64,000 nt of DNA from Pholis gunnellus (taxonomy: Eukaryota; Chordata; Actinopteri; Perciformes; Pholidae). The notes under the pieces were generated by a model. The model was given only the letters and a program-made list of their open reading frames with translations, was not told the DNA's origin and ran no database searches. This document shows, piece after piece, positions 23,641 through 36,252 of the stretch. The first letter of the stretch is position 1; every line of letters starts with the position of its first letter. The DNA is taken from contig OU342811.1 in the NCBI GenBank assembly GCA_910591455.2, positions 9,652,947 through 9,716,946 of the forward strand. The letters run 5' to 3'. A program made the translations under genes and the position numbers.

Positions 23641-24594
23641 TTATTTCACTCCAACTATGGAATTCTTCAATCTCTTCATCAGAATATCTTTGATATGTTT
23701 GGTTTTGAAGCAATATATGATTGGATTAACAGCACAAGGAAGAAGACTGTACAACAATATCAATCCAACACGGATTTCCAAACTAAAAGAGAATCCTGTA
23801 GCATGAGCTAGATAAACAAAACATCTTGGCAGGTAATACAGGCACGAAATCAATAACTGTGGTGTACATGTTGATAAGGTTTTGTATCGCCCCTCTTGGT
23901 TTGTTCTTTTTAAAACAACTACAAAGATGGAAATATAGGAAAAAATTACAAATGAAAGTGGAAGCAACAGACTAAACATTGCAAGACTGACAGCAACAGC
24001 CCGGACATATGTTATAGCTCCACCACATGCCAGGTTTGTAATTGAAATGTGGTCACAATAGCATTGCACAATGATGTTAGAATTACAGTAAGTCAAAGTC
24101 AGAGCATGAAATACAACTGCCATCATCCTAAGAAATGTCCCAATCCACGAAAACCCACAAGCCATAGAAACAATGTTGTTTGTAATTAGAACGGGATATT
24201 TAAATGGAAAACACACCGCAATAAAACGATCAAGGGCCATAATTAGCAGAAGGAGAGAGTGAATTGCTCCTAAGGAATGAACAAAATACATCTGAGTGAA
24301 GCAGGCTTCAAAAGATATTACCTTGTCATCCCACCAATATCTGGATATCATTTTTGGTAAGGTCACTGTCCCGAATAACAAATCATTCATTGCCAGATGA
24401 CAGAAGATCAGATATGTTGGCTTATAAAGCTGCCTCTCAACCCCAACAAAAATCAGAATAAAACCATTTCCAACTAGAATAACCAAGTAGGTAAAGAAAA
24501 GAAGAGTTGAGACAGGTCCATAATATGTTGGCTCAAGTCCTGGAAATCCAAGTATTATAAAATCTTTGATTGCTGTTATGTTTGTATTCATCAT
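23641..24594 (-). CDS. Odorant receptor C (intact, 317 aa)
   Basis: Seven-helix odorant receptor related to A and B but clearly diverged. It starts with Met-Met, and either ATG could be used; NIT near residue 5 is a glycosylation site. Hallmarks: FIILGFPGLEPTYYGPVS before TM1, KPTYLIFCHLAMNDLLFG, MALDRFIAVCFPFKYP, a CYCDHISIT segment in ECL2 shared with A/B, LSTCTPQLLISCLYYLPRC and NPIIYCFKTKHI. No stops or frameshifts. It is a single copy here, lying between the two duplication blocks in the same orientation as A, B, D and E, consistent with growth of the cluster by tandem duplication. Confidence 0.95.
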   Translation of the reverse strand: MMNTNITAIKDFIILGFPGLEPTYYGPVSTLLFFTYLVILVGNGFILIFVGVERQLYKPTYLIFCHLAMNDLLFGTVTLPKMISRYWWDDKVISFEACFTQMYFVHSLGAIHSLLLLIMALDRFIAVCFPFKYPVLITNNIVSMACGFSWIGTFLRMMAVVFHALTLTYCNSNIIVQCYCDHISITNLACGGAITYVRAVAVSLAMFSLLLPLSFVIFSYISIFVVVLKRTNQEGRYKTLSTCTPQLLISCLYYLPRCFVYLAHATGFSFSLEIRVGLILLYSLLPCAVNPIIYCFKTKHIKDILMKRLKNSIVGVK

Positions 24595-25892
24595 TATAAT
24601 TTTGGTGTTAAAATTTTGGGAGAAATGCTCTCTTGTAAGAAATTGGTAAGATTGTAATTAGTCATCGATCATTCTTTAGACATTAGAGATAGTCTTTATG
24701 ATCTATGTCGCATTTGCTGCTTGGAGGCAAATCCCAATTCTGACAATCAAGGTGCATCCCACTCCAAACTGAATCCTTTACAGCACAGTATATATTCATC
24801 ATAGTGAATGACGTAACGACATCTTTAGCTACCCCAGAGATTGCATTATGTCATTCATTTGTGTGCACTATGCAGTGCCTACTGCCCGGGAGTTTTTTAG
24901 ACTTAACATTATTGTAGGACACGGAATAACAACTTGCAATAAAGGAATTGTAAATAAGAATCATATTTGTAATGCAACTGGTAAGACAGAAACAAATGTT
25001 TGTTTTTTTCACAAGTAGAATTAAACCTTCTGCTGCTGATTTTAGTGCAATGCGGTTGCGACTTTCTATGAGACGTATTCTCAATTTGTATTTAAAGTAT
25101 ATAGCAGGACTGTTTGTAAACATATTCACAGTGTGAGAAAGAGGCCGGCGACTTGTGTTTGTTGTTTTTTTATGCTTTTTGGATAATGAATACAGACTGA
25201 TGATTGATTTGCTCTCAGTGAGGCACAGAACATAGGTGAATCACAAAAGCTAATGGCCATCCACCTGCTTTGCATCGTGTTCAAGAGAAACTTTTTATGA
25301 GGTGACATGAGGAGACATGAAGCAAAGCAAAGTGTCTGATCAGTTGACCGTCAGCGGTGCTGTTTTTTTATTGTTTAAGGCTGTCGCATTCTGCCTCTCT
25401 GTCCACCTCTTCAGCCACATTCCCACGTCCTCAAAATCATTTGCCATTCCCTTCCTGTCCACCAGATGCCCTCAGGCTTGTTTGCCGGACTTCGTCATTC
25501 ATCTGTTCTCAGTACCTTCATCATTCACTGATTAGATATACGGTCCGGTTCATGTGTCCCCTTGTCAGTTTGTCAAAATTGCAATATGGTAATTTCTTGC
25601 TGAGCATCTTTTGCCTGTTACTGGTCCGCTTGTTACCTGTCTGCCTTACTGCCTAATCTCCTGCCTTTTGCCTGTTCCTAAGTCTTCCCTTGTTGCTACT
25701 CTTCCTAACCCTGTGACAGAGGTTGTCTTCACCTGTCTGGGCCTTTATGAAAAATATTTTCACTCTTTCATTGATATTAAATGTTTGTGTAATATAATAT
25801 TATATAATTTTCTACACTTAAATTATTGTTAACTTTACTCTAGCCAGTTAGGAAAATTTCAAGCAGACCCTCCTAGTTAGACAAAAAATGAA
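24595..25892. other. Intergenic DNA between receptors C and D
   Basis: No gene recognised. The 25345-25740 stretch is CT-rich with open frames in two registers, reminiscent of LTR or retroelement leader DNA, and its first 65 bp recur at 16618-16683. I could not identify terminal repeats. Confidence 0.35.
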
Positions 25893-26298
25893 TATATGTT
25901 GCTTCCGATGTAACAGTAATATTGTTATAATATTTTTTTCAAACATCTGCAGTCAAAGTAAAAAAAAACGTGAGCACATCCGAAACTTCCCTAAAATCTA
26001 AACTGAATTCAGTATTTATTTGACCAGTGTCAAATAAGCTACATTTCTGTGCTGCAGCTCAAAAGACAATGTCAATATTTCTGTTAAGAGGGAGTAGGTA
26101 AGTAGTAGTATAACTACTACTTCACTCCCACTTCCAGGCAGGTGTTTGGCCTGGCAACAACTGCATGAACAGACAATTTCCAACAGACATGGTTAACATT
26201 GTGACAGCTTTAGCTTTCAATTTGTCCCAAATCAGTGTTTTTAATGAAACTTTCCTAAATCTGCTGAATGGAAAAACGTTGATTAATGCATTTTTTTA

Positions 26299-27273
26299 TC
26301 AGTTGTTAATCGAAGAAACTTGTGCTTTTTGATGAATGATGCGTCGGTTGAATAGCTTCCACAAGCTTTCTCTCATATCTTTAGCTCTTAAGCAATATAT
26401 AAGTGGATTAATCATAGGGGGGAAAAGGCTGTACAGCATGATTATTACTATTCGCATATCAGCACTAAATGTAATGCCAACATTGCTGGCTAAATACACA
26501 AAACATCTGGGTAAATAATAGAGGGAGATTATAATCAGCTGAGTACTGCAAGTGGACAGAGATTTAATGCGACCTTGTAAATTTGCAATCTTAAGTACTG
26601 CTATAATTATAGAGCAATATGAGAACAGTATAAATGCCAGAGGTCCCAGTAAGAAAACCATTGCAAGCACAAAAGCAGGAAAACCATAAGGGGCTCTGTT
26701 AGTGCATGCCAGGGTTGTGATACCAATATGATCACAGAAGCAGTGGTTGATTATGTTAGAGGCACAGTACGGGAGAGGGTATGCCCTAATAACTAACATT
26801 AAAGGGGCTGCCTTTGCAACAATCCATGCTGTAATACTGAGAATTTTGATAGTGGAGTTTTTAAAAACAATGGGATATCTGAGAGGATGGCAGACCGCCA
26901 AATACCTATCTAAAGCCATCAGGAAGAGAATTAAGGAATTCGCTGTGCCAAGATAGTGAACAAAGTACATTTGGACAAAGCAAGCAGTGAATGAAATGGT
27001 CCCTGATTGAAACCAATACTTACTGATAATCTTAGGTAAAGTGGTTGTGCTAAAAAGGATGTCACATGTACTCAGATTTAGAATTATATAATACATTGGC
27101 TTGTGGAGACTTCGGTTGGTTGCAAATAAAAAAAAAATTGTAACATTGCCTGTCAAAGTTAAGACATAAACTAAGAACAATATTGCTGAGACAAGGCCTT
27201 GGTACTCTGGATAAAGTCCAGGGAATCCAGTAAGAATAAATTCAGTCACGGTGCTCTGATTTCCCTCTGGCAT
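26299..27273 (-). CDS. Odorant receptor D (intact, 324 aa)
   Basis: Odorant receptor with an N-terminal NQS glycosylation site (residue 5), EFILTGFPGLYPEYQG before TM1, LHKPMYYIILNLSTCDILF, MALDRYLAVCHPLRYP, a CFCDHIGITTLAC segment in ECL2, LSTCSTQLIIISLYYLPRC and NPLIYCLRAKDMRE. Uninterrupted and of normal length. It is nearly identical to receptor E except in three tight patches: TM4 (WIVAKAAPLMLV here), ICL3 (NLQGRIKS) and the C-terminal tail. The rest of the gene is almost free of differences. Confidence 0.95.
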   Translation of the reverse strand: MPEGNQSTVTEFILTGFPGLYPEYQGLVSAILFLVYVLTLTGNVTIFFLFATNRSLHKPMYYIILNLSTCDILFSTTTLPKIISKYWFQSGTISFTACFVQMYFVHYLGTANSLILFLMALDRYLAVCHPLRYPIVFKNSTIKILSITAWIVAKAAPLMLVIRAYPLPYCASNIINHCFCDHIGITTLACTNRAPYGFPAFVLAMVFLLGPLAFILFSYCSIIIAVLKIANLQGRIKSLSTCSTQLIIISLYYLPRCFVYLASNVGITFSADMRIVIIMLYSLFPPMINPLIYCLRAKDMRESLWKLFNRRIIHQKAQVSSINN

Positions 27274-27740
27274 GATGGAGCAGAAATGTCCTCAATACAC
27301 TGAAAAGGAAATATGGGGTCAGTGAGTCAACACTTCAGATAAAACACGTTAAACATCATCTCAAACATTTAAACAATAGCAATGCAGCAATAACACATTT
27401 TTTTCTGAGGTATAATTAATTGTCTTTGTTTATTTATTATATTTTAATGGTTTTAATTTATTAGTATAAACTGGTTGACAAAGTATGTGTAAGTCTTACA
27501 AGACTTCAGCCAACTATATACATTTCTAGGACTCAACCTTTTACACTTACCGTTCTTAAACTGTTGGGCAGCATATTCTGCCGATTCGCCGGCTAATTCA
27601 GCTCTTAAAAAGACTTTGGGAAGCATATCTTGTGATGAAGGTACACATCCATCTTTTTTATTCTCTGTGGATCACTAATGTCTTTCTCTCTTCTGCCTCC
27701 CTCTCTATCTTGTTCTGCTCGAGGTTTCTTCCTGTTAAAC

Positions 27741-28337
27741 CAGTGGTCCCCAAACTACGGCCCGCGGGCCGGATACGGCCCGCCTCCACATTTGGTCCGG
27801 CCCCCTGAACAATACCAGAGACGCGTTATGATTTTTTTTCAGTCTGCACAATGAATCGAATTTTAATCGCGATCACGATTTTGGCTGCCACGATTAAATG
27901 AGCATGATCGTCTGCGATATTGACGTTTAAAATACGTGCTCTGCTACATATCAAATCAAACGCTTCCTGAATCAGCCAACCACCAGGGGGCGAACGAGAT
28001 GAAAGCTGTCATGCGCGCACCCTGTAGAAGTAGAAGAGTAGAAGAAGTAGAAGAGCAGCGAGACGGGAGCTTGAAGGACGAGTACTTGTGCTTAATTTAT
28101 TTACACGCCGGCATGTCATATCTGTCACTACATGGTCGCGCGTTTTCAATTCCCCTGCTCGCTGTATCGCGCACGGCGGTGTTCCGCCCCGATCCGCGTG
28201 CACGATGCAACAGTCGCTCACCTGCGAGTAGCACCCACGTAGCACCCCCCCCCCCCCCCTAATCGTGCGGCCCTAGGTCAAACGATATGTTCAGTGATAT
28301 GGCGTGGCCCTCACAGGAAAAAGTTTGGGGACCCCTG
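27741..28337. mobile_element. hAT-type non-autonomous transposon, 597 bp
   Basis: Ends are inverted repeats of the common hAT form: cagtggtccccaaact at the left and, inverted, the same from agtttggggacccctg at the right. Flanks tgttaaac (27733-27740) and tgttaaag (28338-28345) are an 8-bp target duplication with one mismatch. The paralogous empty site is at 36712-36719 (tgttaaag). The interior is a composite with an atcgcgatcacgatt-type segment and a C homopolymer (about 28246-28259), suggesting nesting. No transposase is encoded. Confidence 0.92.
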
Positions 28338-30415
28338 TGTTAAAGGAAAAGTCGCTCATTGTGGGAACTGTTGGGTCTGTACATTGAAGAGTCTACAGCT
28401 GCTCCATATAAAAAGTGTCATGAGATAACTTCATCAAGCAGATAGACGTGCATCCGTTAGATAAACATTAATGGTAATAGTAACTTTGTCTCATAAGTTT
28501 GTTTTTTCTCAATAGGTGTTAATATTTTCACCAATAATGAACATGAAATAGTTCAGTGGGGAACTACTATACATGTTCTGCATAGCAAGCAACACTCATC
28601 CCATGATGGTTGTTTGAAAGAACTGTTTATTTAATAATGCTAAAGCAGTATAAGTCCCATAGGAGTAAACAATTGCACTTGAACAAACCCCCACTGTGTA
28701 CCTAAATGAATACTGAGGAGGGAGTGTTAATATCCCCAGTGTTTAATGGTTTCTTCTGAGAGCATTGCTTTACAGCATAACTTTACAAGCAAAGGATAAG
28801 CATGACATCTGAAGCTTGTTGACTATTGAGTTTTATGTTTTAAGTTGTTGGACAAGGTCTACATGTGGTTGTTATTATTACAGTTATTAACAGTTATTTT
28901 GTGGTAGTTGTAGTTTCAGTATGTAATGATAAAAATAGCAGTGTTGAGTGAACTCTAGATCGGTCTTATTCTCAAGAATACTTTGTTAAGGTCTCAGAAT
29001 TAGCCACATTTTTACTCCGTGTTGTCTCGGTTTCAAACAGAGGCCTCTGGATGTTATTTCCAGACCACAATTGAGGTATATCACTAAATTATCCGTGTAT
29101 TGTGTGATTCATTTGTTAACATCAAACAAAACGGTCCCTAAACACTGGTCCTGGCCATGATTTGCTCTCTGTTTAGGTGGTCTTCACTTCTACACTAAAG
29201 AGTAGCAGCAGCAGCGTGATTAGTGTTGTAAGTAGTACAGAAGCTTCATTCTTCTAAATGGTAAAACCTGAATTCAGTTTTCAAACAAGTATCTCTAAAG
29301 ATGGCGGCAAAAGCACAACATTAATTTTAGATGCAATCAAGGCCGCCTTGAGTTTTTTCACCAACATTCTTTCTTTGAAAAAACTATGAACAGAGTGGAT
29401 GGATTTTGGCTGATAATTAGTCAATGACACCAGTCATTTATCAATTTAAATTGTGTCTTGACTTTTGCAATTATCTTTCACCTACTTTAGCAGAACTTTC
29501 CTTACATGTGGTCCAAAATGCTGCAGTGAAATCCTATTAAAGGTCTTATGTAACACCATAAACCTGTTGAGACCCATACGTGGTCACACTAAAGAGCTAC
29601 TGCAGCCCTACAGGAACCTGAGGTATGAGACGGTATTGCTGCCTTACAGGCTACAGTACACTTCTTACTGGCATTTCTCTGCATTCATATTTTGCCTCTC
29701 CCAAATCTATGGAACTTAACTCAGGTGTCAGTTCACGTGTTAATACCATATGAAATAGTTGCCAAGATAGTAAGAGGAAAGAAGTAGTTCAACAGACGAT
29801 GTATGTGAAACAGTGTTTAGAATATTCTGGGGAAAACAACATTGCATAAGACTGTTTTGAGATGAGAATTCACTAAGGTACAAAGACACTCACCACACAG
29901 AGGCCCACACTCACACATGCACACTTAAATTACACACACGAGACACTAATTAGCTTCCTCCTGGAACTCATTTGTGTTGTTGCTTCTGAGTGTCATGATG
30001 ATCCCAAAACAAACACGTCACTCTGCCTCCATGACATGAGGTTTGTAAGGGTAGAGGTTTACAAGATGTTAGTTTTGAAGCAATTTAACTACATAGAGCA
30101 GTAGTTTTTAACAATTTTCTCCATCTTTAGTATGCTAGTATTTGCTAATTAGTAATTAACACAAAGTGGTTCATTGGAATATGATCAGTTTTCTCTGAAA
30201 GAAATCACTTCTTAACGTGGTGATAGTGCAAGAGAAAAAGTCAGGGGATCACTTAAGTTATCACAACTCAAACCGGTTGTTGAATTTAAAGCTGGTCACT
30301 TAAAGCTACAAATGTCACATTTCATTCATGCTTACTATGTGCTTACTGTCCATGCAATGTAGCATATACTATATAGAATAGTTCTGACCACACCTCAATG
30401 TTTAAAGGAAAAGTT

Positions 30416-31055
30416 CTACATTGTCTGCGCTACACTACACTTGCCTTTTGAGACCATCAATATGTACCGAGCTGGAGTCATGACATAGCTTAACATAAAG
30501 ATGGGAAAGGACAAGCAGCTCGATAGGATAACATATTGTATTCTGGTGGCTACTACTACTACTGGTGGCTTCTGAAAGGTGAAGCCAATGCAGAAGTGCC
30601 TTAAATCTCTACTGACCATCTTGGGCAACTCCTCTGGTTGCAAAAAGAAGTCTGATTGTATAGAAGTCTATGATAGAATTATCCTACTTCTAACTTGTTT
30701 AATAACATAGTAAACATTGTAAATGTGATTTTATGGTCTCAAGCACTAGTTTCAAGTCTTCTTCAACACAACACGGTTTAGAGGGAAATAGACCATAAAG
30801 CAGGGTAAGCTTTAGGGAGGGCTACCTTGTGATTTACAAGTCACTACCACTACCAGAGTCATATAAGGCCTCTCTACGCCACTCCTCCACACTCCAAACA
30901 TGGCCTCTTCCAGTCACTGGTTGCAAAAAACCAAGATGGCAACAGCCAAAATTCAAGATGTTGACAGACAAAATGCCAAACTCAAGGCTTCAAAGTCCAC
31001 AAACCAATGGGTGACGTCTCAACAACTATGTCCACTTCTTTTATACTGTCTATTA
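30416..31055. repeat. Dispersed non-coding teleost repeats
   Basis: Contains phrases common in interspersed repeats of teleosts: gttgcaaaaagaagtctg, atagaccataaagcaggg, aaaccaagatggcaac and aaaccaatgggtgacgtc. A related stretch lies at 38190-38300 and 38936-39400 in copy 2. There is no credible coding potential. Exact element borders and superfamily are not determinable by eye. Confidence 0.55.
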
Positions 31056-32390
31056 TTGTATCTTGAATATCTTTGGCAAGAATGGGGCCTCTAAAAATGT
31101 GTTGATGATATTCACAGATCTTAACTTAACCCAATGGCCCAGCAGCTGGCCCGGCTGACACATTTTAAAGCTAGAGAAGATCCTGGTATCATATGAAACT
31201 AGAAGACCTGAAGTGTAATTTAGGCTTCTGCTGAAAAGCTTGTGCAGAGCATCCAGAGAGCCGCAGAGTAGCATTGCGTATAATCATTATACGCAATTAT
31301 ACTATAATGTGACCCGGGCCTGGCTCTACAGATGCCGCAGAAGTTTGATTGAACATCAAAGCCGGGTAATGGGATTTACCAAATATGGAACTATTGAAAC
31401 ATGTCCATCAAATGTAAAGACCACCTGGCAAAGGATTTGTGAAATGCAGGTCCAAATTGACAAGATATTACTTACTTAGTGCAATCTGCAGTACTATATA
31501 TGCCTGGCGTGTGCGAGATGTGCCTGCACAGAATCCATAGGATCAGAAATCTGAATCAGGCATAAGGAATCCAATGATAGCATTCAAAGTAGGCTACATT
31601 TTGGCAAGGGAAAAACTGGCATGGCCATTTTCAAAGGGGTCTCTTGACCTCTCACCTCAAGATAGGTGAATACAAATGTTGTGGGTACCCACAATGCGCC
31701 CTTTACATACACGCAGTCCCATGCAGTTTGGGGCAAAACCTAAGAATTGTCGGGAGTTGCATAAACTGCCTTTGACTGGAAAGTTAACACTCTTGTGGGT
31801 TCAATAATCCCAATTGTATACATGTGTTATGATGATAGTGAGACAATCTTTTGAAACTTTGTCACTCTATAAAATGACCTATTGTGACCTCCAAGATAAT
31901 CACAGCTTGTTGAAACTTAAGGGGGCAATAACCACCTGAAATTAGACAAATTGTCTCATGAATGTGATTTGAAGGGCTTTCATTTTGAAATGCTACATCA
32001 GAATGTCCTGGTACTCTCTGAGTGACACCTTGATGTGGTCTGCTATTAACCTGTTGTGAAATGATTTTGTAACTATGCACCATTTCCTCTCAAATCTAAT
32101 CTGAAATTAGACAATTCCCATTGCTTTGGGCTGGGGGCGTGGCCAAGCATAGGATAAGGGTTAGTGCTAGGATTAGGGTTAGGGTGATAGAAAGGTCCTA
32201 GAGCCTTGGGAGTGGGCTCTATCCCCACTAAAGCTGTCATTGCAGTTTGATGGGTATCAGTCTCGAGTGTCAAGGACCTTGGGAAGAGGCTAACAACCAC
32301 AAACTACATACCTAGGTCATCCAGAAGATATATTACTTTCCCTGGTATATTGATAATAATGGGGTTTCTGAAGAGCTTTCCATCTCACAC

Positions 32391-33926
32391 AATTCTTACA
32401 GAACTCTCCAAATGTCAAGCTTTTGTTTACAAATCACAGCATGACTTTTTCTGTGGTTCCTCGAGGTCTTAGTGCCTTATTGGTGTCACAATCACTAGTA
32501 CAAGCAAACTTGATCCCAAAAGCACAACGAGACAGTCAGAGATGGAAGGAATGTTCAGTTTACTTAACAGTTCAGACAAGGTCACTCAGTCAAATAAATC
32601 CAAAAGTGTCAGGCAGGCAGAAAGGGCAGAGCTATGAAAAGTGCTGGAAGTCTCTGATAAGGGATGGATCCAGTATACTGCAAGTTGGGACCCATGAGCT
32701 CTGTTCGGGGACCCCCTACCAGTACATCACTTACTGCACTCCCCTACCACGCTGCCGGGATTTGATGAGGCAAAGGAACGTGTAAGTAGGTGCCCCATCC
32801 ATGATCAATTGACCTTTCTACATTTGAAATGACAGTCAGTTGTTGACTATATACAGACGTTAATGCAACTGTTGGCTAATTCAATATGGGACTAAATAAT
32901 TACGCAAGTTAGACATTGTTGTGATGTTCCGGACCTTTGCATGAGGAAATTCTCTCTCCTGGACCTCGTTGAATTTTAATTAAATACCTCTGTTATAAAC
33001 TAATCTATTAGACACAGTTTGAATAATAACAATGATAGTAATACAAATACAAATAATTGATAGTTTTACATATTCAAATATTTTTTAATTTACTAGAGGC
33101 TACTATAATAATGCTAATAATAATTATTGTTATAATCACTATCAATATCATAAACATTTTGTAAAACTTCCAATATTCAAAATCTTTACAGGTCATTTTG
33201 TGCCGCAATATTGATCAGAACTAGTATTCATAAATTGTCATTACATTTTTTTATTTGAGTTGCTTGGACAGGTTATCGTACCTTCGGACTACGGGAATCA
33301 AAATGTGAAGTTGCTCCTACTGAGCCTATCTAGTTCGAAGCCCCGGTTAATATCATAGCTAGGCTAACGTTCGTGTTTAGCGGTCAGTGGGCTATGGAGA
33401 CTCGGTAGGGACAGGTCTTCCTGCAAGGCATACTGGGTAGGCGCTCCCGCACATGCACAAATGAGGGCAAGGAACGAGATGAAGGAAGTGGCAAATTTAC
33501 AGTTAATATTTCTGTCTGTTGGGTGCAGAATGAATATGTACATTTACAAGGGTTGAATTGCTCTCCATACTTTGCTTTGAGACATGTTGAACTAAACCGT
33601 CTTGGTTGAGAGTGCCCATCTGTTTGAAGCAGAGCTGACATGCTAGTAGTGATGAGTTTCATACGATCTTTATATTTATGTGTATTAATATAAGCAACAT
33701 ACTATATCAGTGATTTACTTTTTATTGTAAAAAAGTACCCTGGTTTCCTTGTAAAGAAAAAAAAAGTTAATTCTGGTGTTGGAGTTTTGTAAACTGTTCA
33801 AAATGTATACATACATAAATGTATAATGATAGATGTTTGTATTTGACAACTATCAATATTCATGCAGTGCATTGGCAATACTGTATTTTGTAATGTGGTC
33901 ATGTAATGGTCAATAAAGCTGACGGG

Positions 33927-33998
<72 letters not shown>

Positions 33999-34636
33999 GA
34001 GAGGGAGACCTTCAGGCCTTGAGAAGCCAGCTCTGAGCACACCAGAGTTCAACATATGTTTTTTAAAAACAATTAATCATGCTATGTAAGATAGCAGGAG
34101 ATCAAAAATAAAGACCTGCTTACTCTTTTCTGTCCGGTGGAGGAAAAACACAAAACTGCACAAGAATTGTATATGTTCATATGTATTCCTGAAGCCTTAA
34201 TTATGGTAGTTCAGTTGACTAACCTTTGTAACTAAAGACACTGTTTTTAACTATTTAGAATTTTCTTCAAGCTGTTTTGTGAGTTATAGTAAAATCAACA
34301 GATATATTTATGGAATAAACAGTAACAAATGTTCAACAAAATGGTTAAAGTATTCGTGGGTCTTGTGAATGTGTTGAGATTGGCCTATGCTGATGTTGGA
34401 TTCACAGCCTGAATTATTATCCCAGTCTGGCCCTGAAGGTGGACGATGCAGATCAAATATTTATCATGGTATTTTTATGTTAGCGATATATTGCAAGATA
34501 TTTTTTCATTTTGAAATACTTGATAAATACTTTAGTCGGTAATGATAAATGAGAAGTACCGGTTGCTTTGGCTAAAGAAACATTACGTTGGCTAAATACA
34601 ACACATTGTTTAAACACACAAATTACAGAGGATTGT
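32391..34636. other. Spacer between duplication 2 copies
   Basis: No gene found. It includes a GA microsatellite and two segments (about 33325-33370 and 34420-34530) that recur side by side at 41515-41680. Small ORFs here show no family features. Confidence 0.4.
33929..33995 (+). repeat. (GA)n microsatellite
   Basis: About 33 uninterrupted GA dinucleotides. Long purine runs of this kind are prone to length change and triplex formation. Confidence 0.98.
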
Positions 34637-35277
34637 ATATATGTTGCTACCGATGTAACAGTAATATTATGTTAATATTGTGGTCAAATCAAACATCTGC
34701 AGTCAAAGTGCTTGCTCTGAAAATGTACTTTAGCACATCTAAAACTTCACTGAAATCTAAACTGAATATAAAAAAGACAATGACCTCCATAGAATAGTAG
34801 AACAGACACTTGATAAGCAGTATTTATTTGACCAGTGGTATAATGTATATTACAGAAAAATACATTTCTGAGATCAAAAGACGATGTAAATGTTTCTGTG
34901 AAGTAGTAGTATAACTACTTCACTACTTCAAGTAGTATAACTACTTCATTCCCACTTCCAGGCAGCGTTTTTTGTTTTTTGGCCTGGCAACAACTGCATG
35001 AACAGGAAATATGTGAGACATTGCAAAGATACAGTGTAGGTCAGATTTGACAATTTTAGGGGTTGATTGAAAATGTACCCCTTATATGAAATATTGTGTC
35101 ATACGTTGAGCAAATCCATTTTAAGCTGTTTTTTTTCAAAATGACATGGTTAACATTGTGACAGCTTTGGCTTTCAGTTTTTCCCCAATCAGTGTTTTTT
35201 ATGAAACGTTTCAGTCCACCCGAATAGACGAGGCTAAATCTGCAGAATGGAGAAACATTGATAAATGCATTTTTTTA

Positions 35278-36252
35278 TCAGTTGTTAATAGATGAAACTT
35301 GAGCTTTTTGAGGAATGATGCGTGATGTGAATAGCTTCCACAAGCTTTCTCTCATATCTTTAGCTCTTAAGCAATATATAAGTGGATTAATCATAGGGGG
35401 GAAAAGGCTGTACAGCATGATTATTACTATTCGCATATCAGCACTAAATGTAATGCCAACATTGCTGGCTAAATACACAAAACATCTGGGTAAATAATAG
35501 AGGGAGATTATAATCAGCTGAGTACTGCAAGTGGACAGAGCTTTTTTGCGACCTTCTATATTTGCAATCTTAAGTACTGCTATAATTATAGAGCAATATG
35601 AGAACAGTATAAATGCCAGAGGTCCCAGTAAGTAAACCATTGCAAGCACAAAAGCAGGAAAACCATAAGGGGCTCTGTTAGTGCATGCCAGGGTTGTGAT
35701 ACCAATATGATCACAGAAGCAGTGGTTGATTATGTTAGAGGCACAGTACGGGAGAGGGTATGCCCTAATAGTTATCATTAAATTGCTTGGCTGGGACATA
35801 ACCCATGCTGTAATACTGAGAATTTTGATAGTGGAGTTTTTAAAAACAATGGGATATCTGAGAGGATGGCAGACCGCCAAATACCTATCTAAAGCCATCA
35901 GGAAGAGAATTAAGGAATTCGCTGTGCCAAGATAGTGAACAAAGTACATTTGGACAAAGCAAGCAGTGAATGAAATGGTCCCTGATTGAAACCAATACTT
36001 ACTGATAATCTTAGGTAAAGTGGTTGTGCTAAAAAGGATGTCACATGTACTCAGATTTAGAATTATATAATACATTGGCTTGTGGAGACTTCGGTTGGTT
36101 GCAAATAAAAAAAAAATTGTAACATTGCCTGTCAAAGTTAAGACATAAACTAAGAACAATATTGCTGAGACAAGGCCTTGGTACTCTGGATAAAGTCCAG
36201 GGAATCCAGTAAGGATAAATTCAGTCACGGTGCTCTGATTTCCCTCTGGCAT
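35278..36252 (-). CDS. Odorant receptor E (intact, 324 aa), duplicate of D
   Basis: Same start, length and hallmarks as receptor D (MALDRYLAVCHPLRYP, LSTCSTQLIIISLYYLPRC, NPLIYCLRAKDMRE). Patches that differ: TM4 reads WVMSQPSNLMIT, ICL3 NIEGRKKA, TM5 MVYLLG, and the tail TSRIIPQ. In the TM4 patch (35771-35802) 14 of 32 nucleotides differ and all nine affected codons change the residue. Elsewhere the two genes are almost identical. The gene is intact and should be functional; the patches may alter ligand choice. Confidence 0.95.
   Translation of the reverse strand: MPEGNQSTVTEFILTGFPGLYPEYQGLVSAILFLVYVLTLTGNVTIFFLFATNRSLHKPMYYIILNLSTCDILFSTTTLPKIISKYWFQSGTISFTACFVQMYFVHYLGTANSLILFLMALDRYLAVCHPLRYPIVFKNSTIKILSITAWVMSQPSNLMITIRAYPLPYCASNIINHCFCDHIGITTLACTNRAPYGFPAFVLAMVYLLGPLAFILFSYCSIIIAVLKIANIEGRKKALSTCSTQLIIISLYYLPRCFVYLASNVGITFSADMRIVIIMLYSLFPPMINPLIYCLRAKDMRESLWKLFTSRIIPQKAQVSSINN

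Larger units (their letters stand above)
25893..32390. repeat. Segmental duplication 2, copy 1 (contains receptor D)
   Basis: Aligns in direct orientation with 34637-39970, from the shared atatatgttgct(t/a)ccgatg to the shared caaccacaaacta block. Identity is near complete across the receptor gene and roughly the next 1.2 kb, then patchy. Copy-specific changes include the hAT insertion (27741-28337), extra sequence at about 29330-29780 and about 31920-32285. No other gene is seen in the 27274-32390 part. Confidence 0.87.

Noticed and set aside
27936..28262. 108-codon ORF between receptor D and its duplicate
   Set aside because: It lies wholly inside the hAT element and has no transposase motif.
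32160..32195. Telomere-like ttagggttaggg
   Set aside because: Only about two full units plus degenerate ones; too short to be an interstitial telomere tract.
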